From: Metallyticus violacea
Lineage: Eukaryota; Arthropoda; Insecta; Mantodea; Metallyticidae
Length of the DNA stretch: 64,000 nucleotides
Reading direction: 5' to 3'
Assembly (NCBI GenBank): GCA_030762175.1
Contig: CM060846.1
Coordinates: forward strand, 306,996,512 to 307,060,511
This document shows, one piece after another, positions 37,781 through 51,642 of this stretch. Position numbers and translations under genes: made by a program. How positions within the stretch are numbered: position 1 is the stretch's first letter; each line of letters begins with the position of its first letter. Under the pieces are notes generated by a model. That model saw nothing but the letters and a program-made list of their open reading frames with translations. It ran no database searches and was not told the origin of the DNA.

Positions 37781-40704
37781 AGCATAAATTAAATTCCTAT
37801 TAATTCTGATAAAAACTACCTTTATATGTGTGAGCATAAATACCTTAAAATTCAATTAAGCCTCCTTTATTTTATTATGTGTGTTTAAACATTTTTACTT
37901 GTAAAAATAATAAGTAATATCATGAGTAGAATTTAAGCTTTGGTAGCTCTTGAATGTTAGCCACCTGATTTTAACCGCTCGACTGTCAGCGTACATTTGC
38001 CATGGAGAACTCGGTGTGACTGCTGATACCGGAATGAGGCTATAGGCTGTAAGTCCCGCAAGCAGAGACATGGTGAGCCTGACATAACTTTGGACAAGTT
38101 AACGCTTCGGGAGTCTGATATATATTTTAAATCTTAGACTGTAAATACCGCACGAAAATGCGACCATTATGTGACACTGGAGAGCTACTTAGCAATGGAA
38201 CTAATCGCTGTAGTTCACATTTCGTTTCATTGTATTTAAAATTGGGGTTGGCAAGTGATTTATTGTATTTCTTTTTAGTTTTAAAAATATAAAGCACGTT
38301 CAGCATTGAAAGTGGAATTTGGATATTTTTTAAATTTATTTTATTTAAAGACGCTCTTAATTTAATGTATGCAGTCCCCAGGTGAAACTTACTGATATAT
38401 ATGAACAGAATGTATTTATTATTGATTTAATCATACGATCATAAAATGCGCAAATATTCAATTTTATTGCGTGATTTCAACGACTACCAAGTTTCTGTGC
38501 ACACACCACACAGACTTTTTATTCCTGTAAGAACAGCAAAAATTAGTATCACTTGCAGTGTGGAAGGGAAGACGCTTCACACCTAGCTGAATGATGGTCT
38601 GCTCTTAGCGGAAGTATTTCAGTTGGCTACGGCACGTAGTTCAAAGGTGTTATGTAGCTTCATTGAGGTTTCTAGCGCTCCACTGCGGAGCGAATTCCCT
38701 TACATGCTGCATACCACTAATAATGCTAGATGTCAGAATAGTATGAACTTAATTATGATATTGCAAACCAATGGAACAACGCGCTACTTACAGTATCAGA
38801 CAACTATGCATTTCACTACAATGAGTTATAAGGTAAAATGAAAAAGAATATATTCATTGGTGCAAAACGTTAGGATATATTCCAGAACAATGTAGAAACA
38901 GTACGTATGTTAACTTTCTTGGCATTATCTTAAGTTATATTAATACCGAGCATTTCATTCAATCACCTGCCAACCGATCAATAACGCCGGGATAGGTTTT
39001 GTCGGCGGCGTGCATGGCTAGCTGATGGTTGAGTGGAACGCATGGTAGAAACTGGTTTGCATTTCGGCAGCATATAGCAGTCCAAACAAATTAAATGCCA
39101 TTAAAAGAGATTGATATAAAGCATGTGTTAAAAAAATTACTCCTTACTCACAAAATCTGGGTACAGGGATGAATTTGTTTGGGAATTTCACTATAAAATT
39201 TGCCGGAAATTTAAAATTTAAACATTTTTTTTAAAAAATTTTGAATCACTGTTTCCACCACATACATAAATGAATAAAGCATTTCGATAAAAGAGATTCC
39301 AAGTTTTGTTAGATTATACAAATACGTTAAAAGTACTTTTCAAGCTGGGACACTGAGTTGTACGTTCACTACATACTTTGTGAATTTCACATATAACACA
39401 TGAATACTGGGGGGGGGGGGCGGAATAGCAAAAGATATGTAAGAAAACATACGATTTGATTTTTGTTTAGCATTTCTGAACAATAGGTATCGCCTAAGCG
39501 TGAGATGGCAATTTGCTCGCTTGTAACTTACGATCCGTAGCTAAATGGAACATCACTGATAGAATAGCAATAAATATTAACTAAATTTGTCTAACCAACT
39601 GACTAATAATTTTTTCAATTGGATTTGTATTTGGAGATTCTTTGTTTTAGCGATTGAACACGTACTGCCTATTCTCCAGTTTGTTCCGATACGCGACCTG
39701 TCCTAAATTCGTTCGCGACTCGATTGATTCGGACATTGTTGCAAAGCTAGCTGATAAACTGCAGGGTGCACTTTAGTGAAGCTACTTATCTGTTAACAGG
39801 TTAATTCTTCATTATCATTCTGGAAAGCTGAAAATATCGGCATTAATAAACGGTTAAAAATCACTTGGGGAAAAAGCTTTCATTAATAACTTGGAAACTC
39901 ATTTATTCGTAACTTAATATCTAATAAGGAAAATAAAAAATAATAGTGCAAAGTCTGTTTATGTTTCATGACGAAAGATGCCGCACAATAATCATTGACT
40001 GAGCATTTTATCTACATGCATGGCAATTAAATAAAAAAAAAAAATGTCGCCAAACTTGGACCTTCTCAAAACTGTCCATTTTTACCAAGCATTACATATG
40101 CTGTTTCCGCAGAACATGTTGCTGACATCTTTTGTCCTTTGCTCTGATTGATGATTAAAATACAAACATAAAAGAAAAGAAAGAAAAGAAAAGAAAACAA
40201 GAACAACGAGATGAGCCAGAATATAGAAATTAGATGATTCATTTCAACATCACTGTAAACTTGAAAAGATACATTTGCTTCCAGTTTCTCTCACTGTTCA
40301 AATTAATTTAGAGACAAAAAAAAATATTACCACAGCGACAGTCATTTCAGCTGTAATGATCAACAAAAGAAAGAAATCTTCATACTCCCAAAAATAAATT
40401 TCTGGCGTATGTTCTCATTATGAAGCCATTACAGTTTTTCTTGGCCCTTTAGAGCTTTGCGTCAGCGATCGATCAGATTGGACTCCCATTAAATCCTAAC
40501 TCAGATAGTTCCCAGTTAACTTATTGACCGTTGAGTTTAAACTTCCTTACACACTATGCTATATCAATTTTAAAATCAAACAATAATGAGCGAATACCTG
40601 ATTTCGTTAGAAACGTATAGTGCAATAGGCGGTTTCAGTAATTTATGTGTAATACGGTGCCCAAGTTGTTAAAGATCGAAAAACCTTGTCCAGCGAACCG
40701 TTAG

Positions 40705-41100
40705 TCACAAAGCAGAAGTTTCCTTCCAAGTGATTTTTCCCAATTTCACAGAGTGGACATTTATATTATTTCGCTTGAAGGTGTGGGTAGCAGTTTTCAC
40801 TGTGAGGCCAATGAGAGTCCAGGAATCTGAGATCAGCAAAGCTCCAAGAGGTGTCAAGACAGATGCTGAAGCAGCATGAAGTCGGCAAGAGGCATTTTCC
40901 ACTTCAACTATGCCTGCCTGCAAAATGCACTTAATTACATCAGTGGATGAATCAATTGGATTTTCCAATACTGGCTCTTCTCGTGGATTACTAAGAACAG
41001 AAATTATGTAATCAGATAAGGCAATTATAGAATACTCACCGTCAAATGTCACCCAGCTTTCGCCTTCATTTTCCATTTTGTTATGAACAGCTATATCCAT
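40705..41100 (-). CDS. Unrecognised 131-codon ORF in RNF220 intron
   Basis: The ORF runs from ATG to TGA with no break and has protein-like composition: mixed hydrophobic and charged residues, a Trp at three places and no simple repeats. Segments include GESWVTFDGEYSIIALSDYI, then SSTDVIKCILQAGIVEVENA and GALLISDSWTLIGLTVKTAT. I do not recognise a family, signal peptide or membrane segment. It could be an intronless gene, a retrocopy, an exon of a nested gene or chance. It lies on the same strand as RNF220 in its 9.8-kb intron but cannot be spliced into the gene, since exons E and F join directly in phase. Confidence 0.35.
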   Translation of the reverse strand: MDIAVHNKMENEGESWVTFDGEYSIIALSDYIISVLSNPREEPVLENPIDSSTDVIKCILQAGIVEVENASCRLHAASASVLTPLGALLISDSWTLIGLTVKTATHTFKRNNINVHSVKLGKITWKETSAL

Positions 41101-43766
41101 TTATTTTACTTGAAATGATATGCCTTTTGCAAAACTATGCACTTCCTCTAATCAAACTTTCAAGTTTTAGTTATCTGAAGGCCTCCTAGGCTGTTTGCAG
41201 CTATGCAGATATGGATTGTGATATGTTATTTCTTTATCAAAGATCGTAGTATAGTTCAAAGTCGTGTCAATTTATTTTCCAAGTTAGCTGAAGTGAACAT
41301 AATGCTAGCATGTAATGCACGTAATTGATTTTTCTCTCCCAACTCACACATATCCTGATTACCGTTTTTAGCTCTATTAACCATTTTCTAAGTGAAGAGT
41401 TTCAAATTCAAAGCGAAATCATTTACAGTTGAGCCAAGAAATGTAATACTTCAATTAGACATTTTGTAGCATTATATACTGAATTTCGTGCATTATTTAC
41501 ATTTGTTTTCTTTTTGATTTTATACTTAGCTAGCAAATAAGCTTAACATAAATTTCCACATTAGCAGAATATTGTATTGCTTTAAAGCTATTTTATCTGT
41601 AAGCACATCGTCAAGTAGCATATTATTCTCAAGTGACACACCAATATTTCGAATTCTTTATTTAAGAAGTATTTCCGCAGTGCTGAATAAACTATAATAG
41701 TGGCATTAAAATATTTTACACAAAGATAACATTTCCATTCTCTGAACATTAAACAGTATCTTAAGAGAGAATGCCAGGATTTTGATTTTAGTGATGAATT
41801 CATGTTGCCTTTAATCCAGCACGTGTACTTGTCCTATGGTAATTTATTTCCATGGCAGTTTGGATTACAAAATTCTACTTCCTTTTGATTGCAAAAGATA
41901 AAAGTGTTCAACAAATACTATGTGGTTGTATGCTTCTGTATTTGTTAGCTTATTAGCGATGGCTTTGTTAGCACAGCGTTTATTCGGAGAATCAATTTTA
42001 TGACGCTGGTATAATCCCTGCTTAAAATGACATATGTGCAGCTTCGTTGCATGTAAATCATCCACGTTTCTGGCAGTTCACACTTGCCTCAGCAATTATT
42101 TCATCTCAGCCTAGTATTAATTAAGTTCTTGCTGCTGCCCTAGTGATACAGGTGTCATATATTTTACATTTTATATGTTTTATGAAAATAATATCGATGA
42201 CCACGTTAGTCAATGTACACCATTTTTAGTATTTGAATGTTTACAATGAAAATTATTGTTACTGTTTTCAACATTTTTGGACACACGAAAAAATATTTAT
42301 GTATTTCCTGTAATATAAGTTACATTATCTGTATATAACCAAGAGATTTACAAGTAATTTTTATTCACGACTTTTTTTAGCACACTGATTCATTCTCAAT
42401 TTCGAAATATTTTACTGCTTAGATTGTTTATTAAAAACTTACTTTTATTATTGTAAATATATTGCTTTCATTTCCATAAAGCTCGTGGAGTAAAGAGAAA
42501 TATTTAGGTAGAAACATTTTCCAATGTGTAGAGTATATGTTCTTAGTATTATTATATATTTATACATATTATCTTCAGGCTTCATGTTTTTAAAATATAT
42601 ACAAAGAATTGGGAAGTTTTAAACAATATATATATATTTTTTTGTTCTTGTAAAATTAAGCAATTGTGCTTTTTTTGAGCATGTTTTTCAAATCGAAATA
42701 TTTACTCTTTTGATTCATTCAGAGTGCAACCATCCACTTCGTTAACACTGGCTAGGTACAAATTTTGTATATCAGGTTATAATGTTTACTAAGAGATTAT
42801 ATTCACAATTTCAGGAAGAGCAGAGAGTTCACCAAGAAATTCATGTATGACTTCAAATTACGTTTTCATTAACTTCAAAAACTCCTCTTGAGTTCCTTTG
42901 TATTCATAAAGAACTTGCATCTGCTAATTATCACCGATTCTGCGTTTGCACTATTATAATATATTGTTAATAATGTACACTTTCTCTATTCAATATAACT
43001 TTTAAATGTTAAGTCCATGTTACTGTTCGTTCATGTTTAAAAATGTTTTATTGGCAAAACGATTATGCTAGGATTCATATGTATGACACAAAAATTAAAA
43101 TAGTAATTTTTGGAACGTTTCACGCAAAACTCAAGTAAATCCATGTAGTTTATGCATAATAAATAAAGGCACGTAACAAGCATTATTTCATTCTTTAAAA
43201 TGTTTTCGAAGACCTTCATGAATGTCGCTGATTATATTTTATTTTTCTTCAAGTTTGAAATGTGTTCAGTATTTGATATGCACCTATATTTATGGAGTGT
43301 TATTTAAGTTTATTTTAATTTAAATTCATTTTTATTTCTCCTTTTGGCGAAATGAACAAGAGCAACGTAAATAGATATCAATAACTTACTTTTTCTTGTT
43401 CTCCTTCATTAATTTCAAGGTATACTTAGATACCGCAAGGCTTCGTATAGTGACTTTCAAATCCATTTTTTGCCTATATTTTCAGCAAAATATTACCTTC
43501 CGAGCAAAATATTAAACTTCGAAGCTCAATTAGTAGCACCATTATCAATTTTCCCACGGCTGCTGGACAGACTGTTAAACTTAATACGATAAATAGTAGA
43601 ACCACTGCATATAATCCTTGCAATAAGACCCAAACATAAACAAGACAGTATGCACTACTGTTTCCACTATTTTCCGAAGGTTTCCTTTGAAATCAGGTAC
43701 GGCTCTCACAAAACAATTAAATATATAGTGAAGCTGAGCAGAGTAAAGATGATTGGTGCACTTTAC

Positions 43767-43841
43767 CAGTGTATGTAGCCAGCACTCTTCACAATGAACG
43801 TGCCAACAGCAAACTGAGATTACAGGCTTCTTGTAGCGCTC
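43767..43841 (-). CDS. RNF220: RNF220 internal exon E: RING core
   Basis: The exon has 75 nt (25 codons), phase 0 at both ends, lying 13.9 kb downstream of exon D. The acceptor is gttctacag ending at 43842 and the donor is gtaaag from 43766. It encodes ERYKKPVISVCC followed by WHVHCEECWLHTL, supplying RING ligands Cys264, His266, Cys269 and Cys272. The CWHVHCEECWL string is nearly invariant in RNF220. The Cys at 263, next to ligand Cys264, replaces a non-Cys residue of the vertebrate protein. Confidence 0.93.
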
Positions 43842-45615
43842 CTGTAGAACAACCCAACACAAAAACATAGGCAACAAAGACAAAAAACAAACAGCAACAA
43901 AACACTGATTTACTCTCTACATGGGGATGAGGCAATATTTTGGAACGAATTTATTTCACACTTTCCGAGATCATCCATTGTGTGTCAACTGCCGCTTAAA
44001 TGATGAATCAAACGGAACAAAAATAACAGGCATTTTTCTTTCTTTTTCAACATCCTGTCCCTCGGTATAAGAAACATGCTTTGAATGCATAATCCGCTAT
44101 TAGTTTGTAGTTTCTTCCTTTGGTTCTGCGTAAAAGTAGGTTTACGAGCTTCCACAGTCCATTGTCTTGTTCATTTTGGGACCGGGATACAAGAGTGGAT
44201 TCATTTACATTAAAGATGCCGATTTACGACACAGCGTGATGGAATTTGAAACATAAATGGCCCATTTTATTCACTGTAGAATGGTAAGTGAAAACAGCAG
44301 AGCGTCTTGCTATTAAAAAAATCTCAGAAGGCACAAAATGGACATGTACATGCTGTTGAATTGAGCGAGAAAATGTAACGAGAAATGGTTAGTCACATTC
44401 GTAGAAGGACTAAGTGAAATGTAACGCGCGTTGTGGTTTTGAACCACAGTCTCCTATTACAACAAATATGTTGTTGTCTTTAAGATTTTATTGCATGGAC
44501 AGGAAAGAAATAACAAAGACTTAACGAAGCTGCGGTCCGACGAATTAACACGAGTATATCTTTCAAAAGCAAAGAAATCGTGTTTGAACACAACAGCTAC
44601 ATAAACGATACACGCTACAATGATTTAAGAGTGCAGGACATCGATATGAAAAGTATCGGGTAATTACCGAGCAGCGTGAGGGTGACCTAAACCGTAACAC
44701 TTAACTGAGCGAGGTATAATTTTATATTTGGTTATGTTTTCAAAATACTGTGAATTGCTCCACTCAACAAAGCGACCCCAGAGCAAAAATATTCTTAACT
44801 TGGTTTTCTTATTGTTCATCAACTTATGATGTCATAAGCTTCGGTGACGCTCAGACTAATGCCTGTATCCTATATTAAATATAATCAAAAGAAGTCTAGA
44901 GGGGAGTGACACTAAGAACACTGCTATTATGGGAAAAGGTTCAGAATAGCCTGAAAATGGACTTGTGGCATTTGGTATATTGGTCGTGCAAGGAGATTCA
45001 CAAGGGTCAATAGAAGCAAAATGCTTTAGAACCTATCATTTATCAGCAACAACACGGAATATTCAAGTTTCTCAAAAATGGTCCTTATTAGATATACTTT
45101 GGGAAATTCTGCTAGCTTTTTAGTTGTATGCACGAGAGCTATATTTATAATTATACTCTTCACACATTATTATAACATTTTAAAACTAACAACAGAAACA
45201 GACTTGAGTCTATAGACACAAAATAAATTTAAAGCAAGGCACCGGAATTCTTAAGCGTTTAATACAAAGTTAGATACACTTAACCACCGCCCAGCAGGTA
45301 AACACGAACGGATGAGTGACCGGCATAAAGGGGGGGGGGGATCGTGACCTATTATACTCCTCCCATTTGCTGTCTTGGTGCAGTGCCAACATAACTTCAA
45401 TTCACTTCATTGTGGGTTTAATGCTTAGAAAGTCTGATAATTAGTTATAACAAATAAATCAATATGATTAATTAGAATACATACTATATTGCAATTTAGA
45501 TGCTGTAGTACACCTTTTAGTGTGATATCTGTCCTAGAAGTTCCTTTTTTAATTTTAAAATACATCTGCACAAATTAAAAATGCTTAATTTTGATACCGT
45601 CTACTTTAAAAACAT

Positions 45616-45999
45616 ATGGTTTTGGAACCAGTTGAACTAGATGGTTCTGGTTTTTACTATAGGATAGAAAATTTTGCTTTTTCTGCTAGCTATTCCGGCG
45701 TAAACAGTTTGAACAGATTGTGGCTATGGCGCAGGCATGCATTAGGTACATGTTTGTACCTCTACTGCATCAATTTCCTTAAGAATTTCAATGGAATTAT
45801 TAGAAAAAACAATGAAGCTACTGAAGCAGAATTATCAAGAAAAATTTATGAACCAAAGAATTGTGAACTTTTGTATAAACTTTTTGATAAAAATAGAATT
45901 CAAATAACATTACAGTTCTTGCTGCAATATTTGAACTATTTTTGTTTCAATATACAGAAAAGATATGTCAAAACAGCTGTTCAAATGTCAATGTTGTAG
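45616..45999 (+). other. Unrecognised 127-codon ORF in the large RNF220 intron
   Basis: The ORF is open from ATG to stop. The second half (NNEATEAELSRKIYEPKNCE and LLYKLFDKNRIQITLQFLLQ) looks helical, but no family is recognised and codon use is as AT-rich as the surroundings. It is antisense to RNF220. Chance or transposon origin is likely. Confidence 0.2.
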
Positions 46000-48728
46000 T
46001 CCTAATGGTTGTGCCACAGTAGGCACATAAACTTAAAACTTAGCTAATTTAACATTGGTGATGGGCCTCCAGACTTCCCATAAGCGATCCCCACTAAACA
46101 AGAGGGAAAAGAAATGTGGAATTACAAGAGAAACACTGGCCGGTTCAGCTGACACACGAAACTCTAAATGGTTAGTCCCTACAGCGAAAGACAAGATCGT
46201 TTTACGTTATCAGCTTTGTTTGAAGGGGAATCTGCTTCTGTTTATTTAAGATTTCTTACAAGCTGTACGCAGATATATGATGGAAGAAATATAAACAAAC
46301 CGAAAATCTTGCGAACAGAAACTAAATCGTCGTACTCTCTCCCAATGTACTGTAGAATTGATTAAAAAAGCTTGCAATCTACCCCAAGAGTATGTTGCTC
46401 ATATGAGTGACGATTTGCGTTAATTTATAGTATCAGGCTTATTAGTGGGCCATGCTAGAGGATTTGATGAGAGAAACGAATAATTCTTTGACGTCCAATG
46501 CCATGCTGATGATGCAAATATCTTGTATAACCAGCATCTGCAATGATTCTCCACGCACTCTAACCGTCTTTATAGCTACGGAGTTCGTATACATCATTAA
46601 ACTGTGAAAATCAAATGGCACAGAAGGAAAAGACTAGAAGACCCTCAGCTAGTTGGTGTACTGTTAAACCATTTTACTACATACAGTATGTAAACAAATA
46701 CCACACTACTGAGATTCGGGAAGAAATTACAAAGTACGCAACTGCTTCAGTGAACTGAAAACAGGGAAACTGCACCCAGTGAGGCATCGTTGCAATTAAA
46801 TTATTTATTTGCATAGTTGAAATACCGACAGTTAATTTTGGCCTACATGAGCGAGCGCGCGTTGGGCCAAGGTCATACCAATTTCCTCTTGTTTTAATAC
46901 AGTTCCCGCGCTGATAACTGCATGGGCACAGCCAGTCGCAGTTTGTTGATGCAAGAACAACATTGTTTTTCTCTTTGCGTTATTATGACTCGGTATAACT
47001 CAAGAAATGTGTTATAACAGACTATTGGTGCGGCATTGTTATTAAATTGCAGTGTATTAACGAAATTCCTTTTACTGTAATTTATTGTATTTCAATATTA
47101 AAACTAGAACAGAGAGAAGGGTTACAGGAATAGCCCCCATAATAGACGAACTTGGAACTACGAAAGCGAAGTTGTTGCAAGTAAATGGAAAAATTTTATT
47201 TTAAAATGTCAGAAATGCTCAACTGCAAATGAACGCCCCTTATATAACTCATTATGAAATAAATTTAACAATATGTATGTATTATTGACCGAAGTTTTGG
47301 GAGCAGATATGGCGCATCTAAGGGACCGAATGGGATTCAAAACTATTTAAGCTCCTGCAAACGAACGTAAGCCCTAAAAACACTGTACCTAGACATCTAG
47401 CGGCTTTCAGCTTATAGATCTGGACATCACCGACACGTTTTAAAAATAGAGGCACAGAGAAATGACTACTGAGTCATCGAAAAATAGCTCACGTGCTATC
47501 GCTGTGATGCATAGGTCAGTAAAAACATTTTAAAATATCAAAATCACGAAGGAAGAAATTCGAGCTAGTCTACTGACTGATGCCGAATTGTACGAAATTG
47601 AATACTGGTGATAAGTTTAAGTAATAAATATGGATGAGCAGTTGACACTGTTCAAGTGACATTTTTATTGCCTTGTATATCAGAGCTAACAGCTACGAGG
47701 TCAAACAAAGAAGATACTCTGCATAAAGTATATTAAAATACCTTTGCATAATAAACGTGCAAATTATTAAGGGTGCTTTTTCCAATGGAGTAACGATTCT
47801 CGATTTACGTTCAATAATTATCATCATTGTACTGGTGAGATTACAAGTTGAAATAAATAAGGAACGAGGAAAGCTGTACCACCAGCTGGTAGAATCACTC
47901 TCTCATAGGTACAGTCAGTTTAATAATGACTAACTATTCTGTTAAAGCAGATCTCACGGAAGATCACAATGCTTTTTTTGGGCCGATTCCTTACCGGTGG
48001 CTTAGAGTAAGCTGGTTACCGCAAAATGCCTGTACTGTCGGGGCGACAATGTCCGACCAAACCGTGATCGTGACAAAAATACCTTAGGATTCCACAACAT
48101 GCTATCTATGGTCGTGCTCTGATACTGCAACAGTTCGACTTCTTTATAAAAACATGGTATTGATTCCTGCAGGCATCACTAAGATAAATGTCTTAGCAGA
48201 AATGTTATATTTTCTTGTCAACTGGAAGGTCTGGTTTCCAATTCCGGTAAGTCAAAGTTATCTGGATAAAGTGTTTCCTGGTTCGCAATAGACGAAGGCC
48301 AGGTAACCCTGAGCCGGCCTGAGACGATAAATGCCTGTAAAGTAGGGGAAGAGAAGGAATAAGTAGCAAATAAAAAATGTAAAATATATGCATATCTATT
48401 TCAGATATACATTGCAGTGCTGTTTTTATGCTCTGCACGCATACTTTTATAATCTCCCTCGGCATATCATGTACTTGTCGCCGGATACGCGCAAGCTGAG
48501 TGTGCGGTTAAAAACACAGGAGGCAGCATCTCAAATATAGTTGCCCGGTCTCTCACGTAGCTTCGCATGATATACTGTAAGCATAACCCAGTGTGTTAGT
48601 AGCTTAACTTATTTGAAAATAGTTGTATCGTGTGTTTAGCAATGTAGGTAATAAAATATAGTATACACGAACGTATTCTTTAATACGACACGCACAGAAC
48701 AAAAAATTCAGCAAAAAATGTCTAACTA

Positions 48729-48793
48729 GAAAAAAAAAAAAAATGAAAGAAAGAAAGAAAGAAAGAAAGAAAGAAAAAGAAAAGAAAAAAAAG
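48729..48793. repeat. (GAAA)n microsatellite with poly(A) lead
   Basis: A run of A is followed by about eight GAAA units and A-rich remainder, 200 bp left of a tRNA-derived SINE in the large RNF220 intron. Confidence 0.95.
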
Positions 48794-48994
48794 GAGGATC
48801 GTACAGAAAGTGCATATCGTTGATTGGTTCATTGCATTAAACATGTAATAAATGGTGTTATGGTTTCGCTGAAGAAATATTAGCTGAGATAGGCTTAAGA
48901 TTAAAACACATACTGGAGAAATCTCTCAGGCGTTTGTCACAACAGACAGGAATCTCAGCAAGAACAACTTACAACTTCTTAAATTAAAAGTACA

Positions 48995-49135
48995 CAGAAG
49001 CCTGGTTTTCAACTTTTCAGGGTTAAGGGAATGTGCCGGTAAAAAGTTTACCCAGGCAACTTGCCCCGACAGGGATCGAACGCGGGTCCACTGTTGATAA
49101 GCAGATACGCTATTATCAGAGCCACGATGGTGGAT
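48995..49135 (-). repeat. tRNA-derived SINE, family 3
   Basis: On the minus strand, catcgtggctctgataatag, gcgtatctgc and gcgttcgatccctgtcgggg give good A and B box matches in tRNA-like order. A body with ttgcctgggtaaactttt and accggcacattccc follows. Only one copy is seen. It lies in the 13.9-kb RNF220 intron, just left of an (ATA)n microsatellite. Confidence 0.65.
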
Positions 49136-49159
49136 ATGTATTTACCGGAATGCAATAGA

Positions 49160-49160
<1 letters not shown>

Positions 49161-49204
<44 letters not shown>
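49161..49204. repeat. (ATA)n microsatellite
   Basis: About 14 ATA units directly beside the tRNA-like head of the SINE at 49.0-49.1 kb. Confidence 0.95.
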
Positions 49205-49205
<1 letters not shown>

Positions 49206-49879
49206 CTGATTGGAAACCTTACTTTCTGACTTTAGGACTTGGAAACATATAGCATGTATAATTTGTATTGTCATTTCAATTTTACTGGCTTCACGCTTCG
49301 ATTAAGGTGGAGCTCCACTATAAACTTTCTGGAAGGAATAAATAAATAAATAAATCTCTTGCAAAGTATCTGAATGGGAAGGCGACAACTGCCTCATCTC
49401 CAGCATGCAAAATGGATTATGTAAATTATTTAAAAATAGCAGTGTATGTTCAGTGTACAGAAATTAGGAAAAGGAAAATATACATGTACAGAAAAAAATG
49501 ACGCAATAAGCAATGTACTATATAACCAATGTGAAAATCATTCATATGGAGAATGAATCGCTAATCATAACACCGTTACTGCTTCAACAACATGTTAATA
49601 CAAATTCCTCGTTTCTGAGAAAATGAACTGGTTCTTATGTGAATGCGGACTTCTGTGTCTCTTCCAAATTACTAGCAACTGCTGTATTGCAAACCATCCA
49701 GAAGAAAAAAGGAAATGAATATTCAACGTAACCATAGGCAAAATGTTCTTGCATAGCTTTACTGACTTCTAGTAACCGAAACGGGTTCACAATTCATAAG
49801 TTTTAAGATAATTCGCAGTTACGAGGCAGGTTTGAAAAATTCTCTACCTAACAAGGAAGGAATGAGTTTTCAATTTGAA

Positions 49880-50480
49880 CATAATTTTTTATTTTTCAAC
49901 ATAATCTTTTTTAAGTTCAATACATGCTCCAATGCCATCATCTCATCTTTGTATTGGTTTTCCGAAAGGTGTGCAGGAACAGGCCCATTGTGTTCATGAA
50001 AAGTGACTTTTTTCTCCCCTATAAAACGGGTCTTAGCATCCTAAAAGAATAATGCCACAAACCTTTCTGCAGATGGAGCGGGCTTCTTTGGCGCTGAACA
50101 ATCCGCTTCTCTCCGCTGTTTTGACTGATATTTCATTTTGGGGTGTAATGGTGTTATAAATCGAAGCACAGAATGAGTTCTGTTCGCTGTTAAAACGATC
50201 CAAACACTGTTGCAATATTTTCATGCGAATACCTTTATGATCCGCTGTTAGCAAGCGTAGCACCCATCTTTCACAATTCTTCATATAAAATATAACAAGT
50301 TCCTTTGAAACACGTGTAGTCTCAGCAGTTTCACACATTTAACAGCACAGATATATATGTTTGATGCATTCTGCTGTTGTTGCACTTTTTGGACGTTCCT
50401 CACGTGGTTTATCTTTAAGGCCATGGCCATGTTTAAATTCAGCAGCCTGTTTTTAACTGTTGAAAATGAACGAGAAGAGT
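49880..50480 (-). pseudogene. Internally deleted mariner transposase in RNF220 intron (copy f)
   Basis: A 101-codon open frame (50338-50033) gives MCETAETTRVSKELVIFYMK, CERWVLRLLTADHKGIRMKI and QQCLDRFNSEQN, the N-terminal and linker regions of a mariner transposase. Just upstream, a fragment resembling REERPKSATTAECIKHI is readable. After the open frame the sequence jumps to GIGACIELKKDYVEK, the C-terminal signature, so most of the catalytic domain is deleted. It lies within the 13.9-kb RNF220 intron, on the same strand as the gene. Confidence 0.8.
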
Positions 50481-50717
50481 ACCCATAAACTTATAAATGC
50501 TGTATAAAATTTCTTTGGTGTTAAAATATCTTTTACAAATACATTTTCAAGCCTCCCTCATACTAAAAGACAGTATTTTTGGAGCATGAAGAGATTGGAT
50601 TCAATGATCACTTTTACTTCAGTCTCTCAAGTTGAAGTGTTGGAACTGTCTGCTGCACAAAGGATTTCCGCTAATGGCTTTACAATCTGATATCTTTCTA
50701 ATACATTCGTTTCCAGG

Positions 50718-51642
50718 ATGAGAACGAATGGAGACTATACAACCAGAGAATTGGAAACGGGTTGTGCTTCTCTTCTGAGAAAACTGAAAGAATTTCTGTC
50801 TCCATACTATCTATCTTCCGCTATCTTCAGTTCATTCTTGTTTATATACTTTTCATTTTGTGGAAGACATTGCATTTCCTATTTAATTAAAATGTTGAGT
50901 AGCACATTTACCAGTCGAAGTGGAACATTTCAGACTTCTGTGGAGTCACGTTGCTTCCCAGCTGCAGCATCTCCATTACATTGGAACAAGTCAACAGACA
51001 GCGTCACCGTGTTTTTGTGCCTGGATACCTGGTCATCTTTGCATGCAAATGATGGATATTGTTACAGCTGCCTCTTTCTTCGTTTGATTTTAGGCGATAT
51101 TATTATGCTGACTATAAGGATAATCTACTACACCAGGAGCATAAACCTGTTCTTCACAACTGAAGCACTTTTAATTGTTAGTGTACTAGAGAAGATGTAT
51201 TTCTGGCTTGGTCTAGTCACGTTAACTGCATAATAGAGAATTCAACAATTATTGTGAAAACATTCCGTCCCTCATATTTTTGCTCTATTTAACACACTTA
51301 AAAATCACACCTCATCTTATTCCAGCTACAATTGTAGGAAACTTTAAGCACATTTTATTACTTACGAACACTTATGACTTAGGAGTGCGACTTAAGTATT
51401 TCCTGTATGTGCGATTTCTTTTGTCTGGCTTCTATTTCGAGAGTTTTTGCATTTTAGCTTTCAATACTTTATTCATAATTTTTTATTATTTCAGTTATAT
51501 ATCAGACAGTGGCTTAGAGGGTCATGTTTTGTGTGACATTTATGTTCATGGAACCATATTAATAATTACAGTTGAGACCCACTACAGGCTTTCACAGCAC
51601 CTGTTCAGCAAAAATTATATCTTTTTTATTATCTCTTATTAA
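50718..51642 (+). other. Two unrecognised open frames (171 and 120 codons) between mariner and Penelope relics
   Basis: 50718-51233 has 171 codons, the longest open frame in the window; 51280-51642 has 120 codons in a second frame. Both are rich in Phe, Leu, Ile and Tyr with hydrophobic stretches, which AT-rich DNA gives easily. No domain is recognised. They lie between the mariner copy at 49.9-50.5 kb and the Penelope-like element at 52.3 kb and could belong to the 5' part of the latter, but nothing shows this. Confidence 0.2.

Larger units (their letters stand above)
33926..43766 (-). other. RNF220: RNF220 intron between exons E and F (9841 bp)
   Basis: The intron is bounded by gtaaag at the donor and tttgttcacag at the acceptor. 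It holds the 22-bp tandem repeat, the foldback element, a G run at 39410-39420 and the unexplained 131-codon ORF. The remainder is AT-rich with nothing recognised. Confidence 0.85.
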
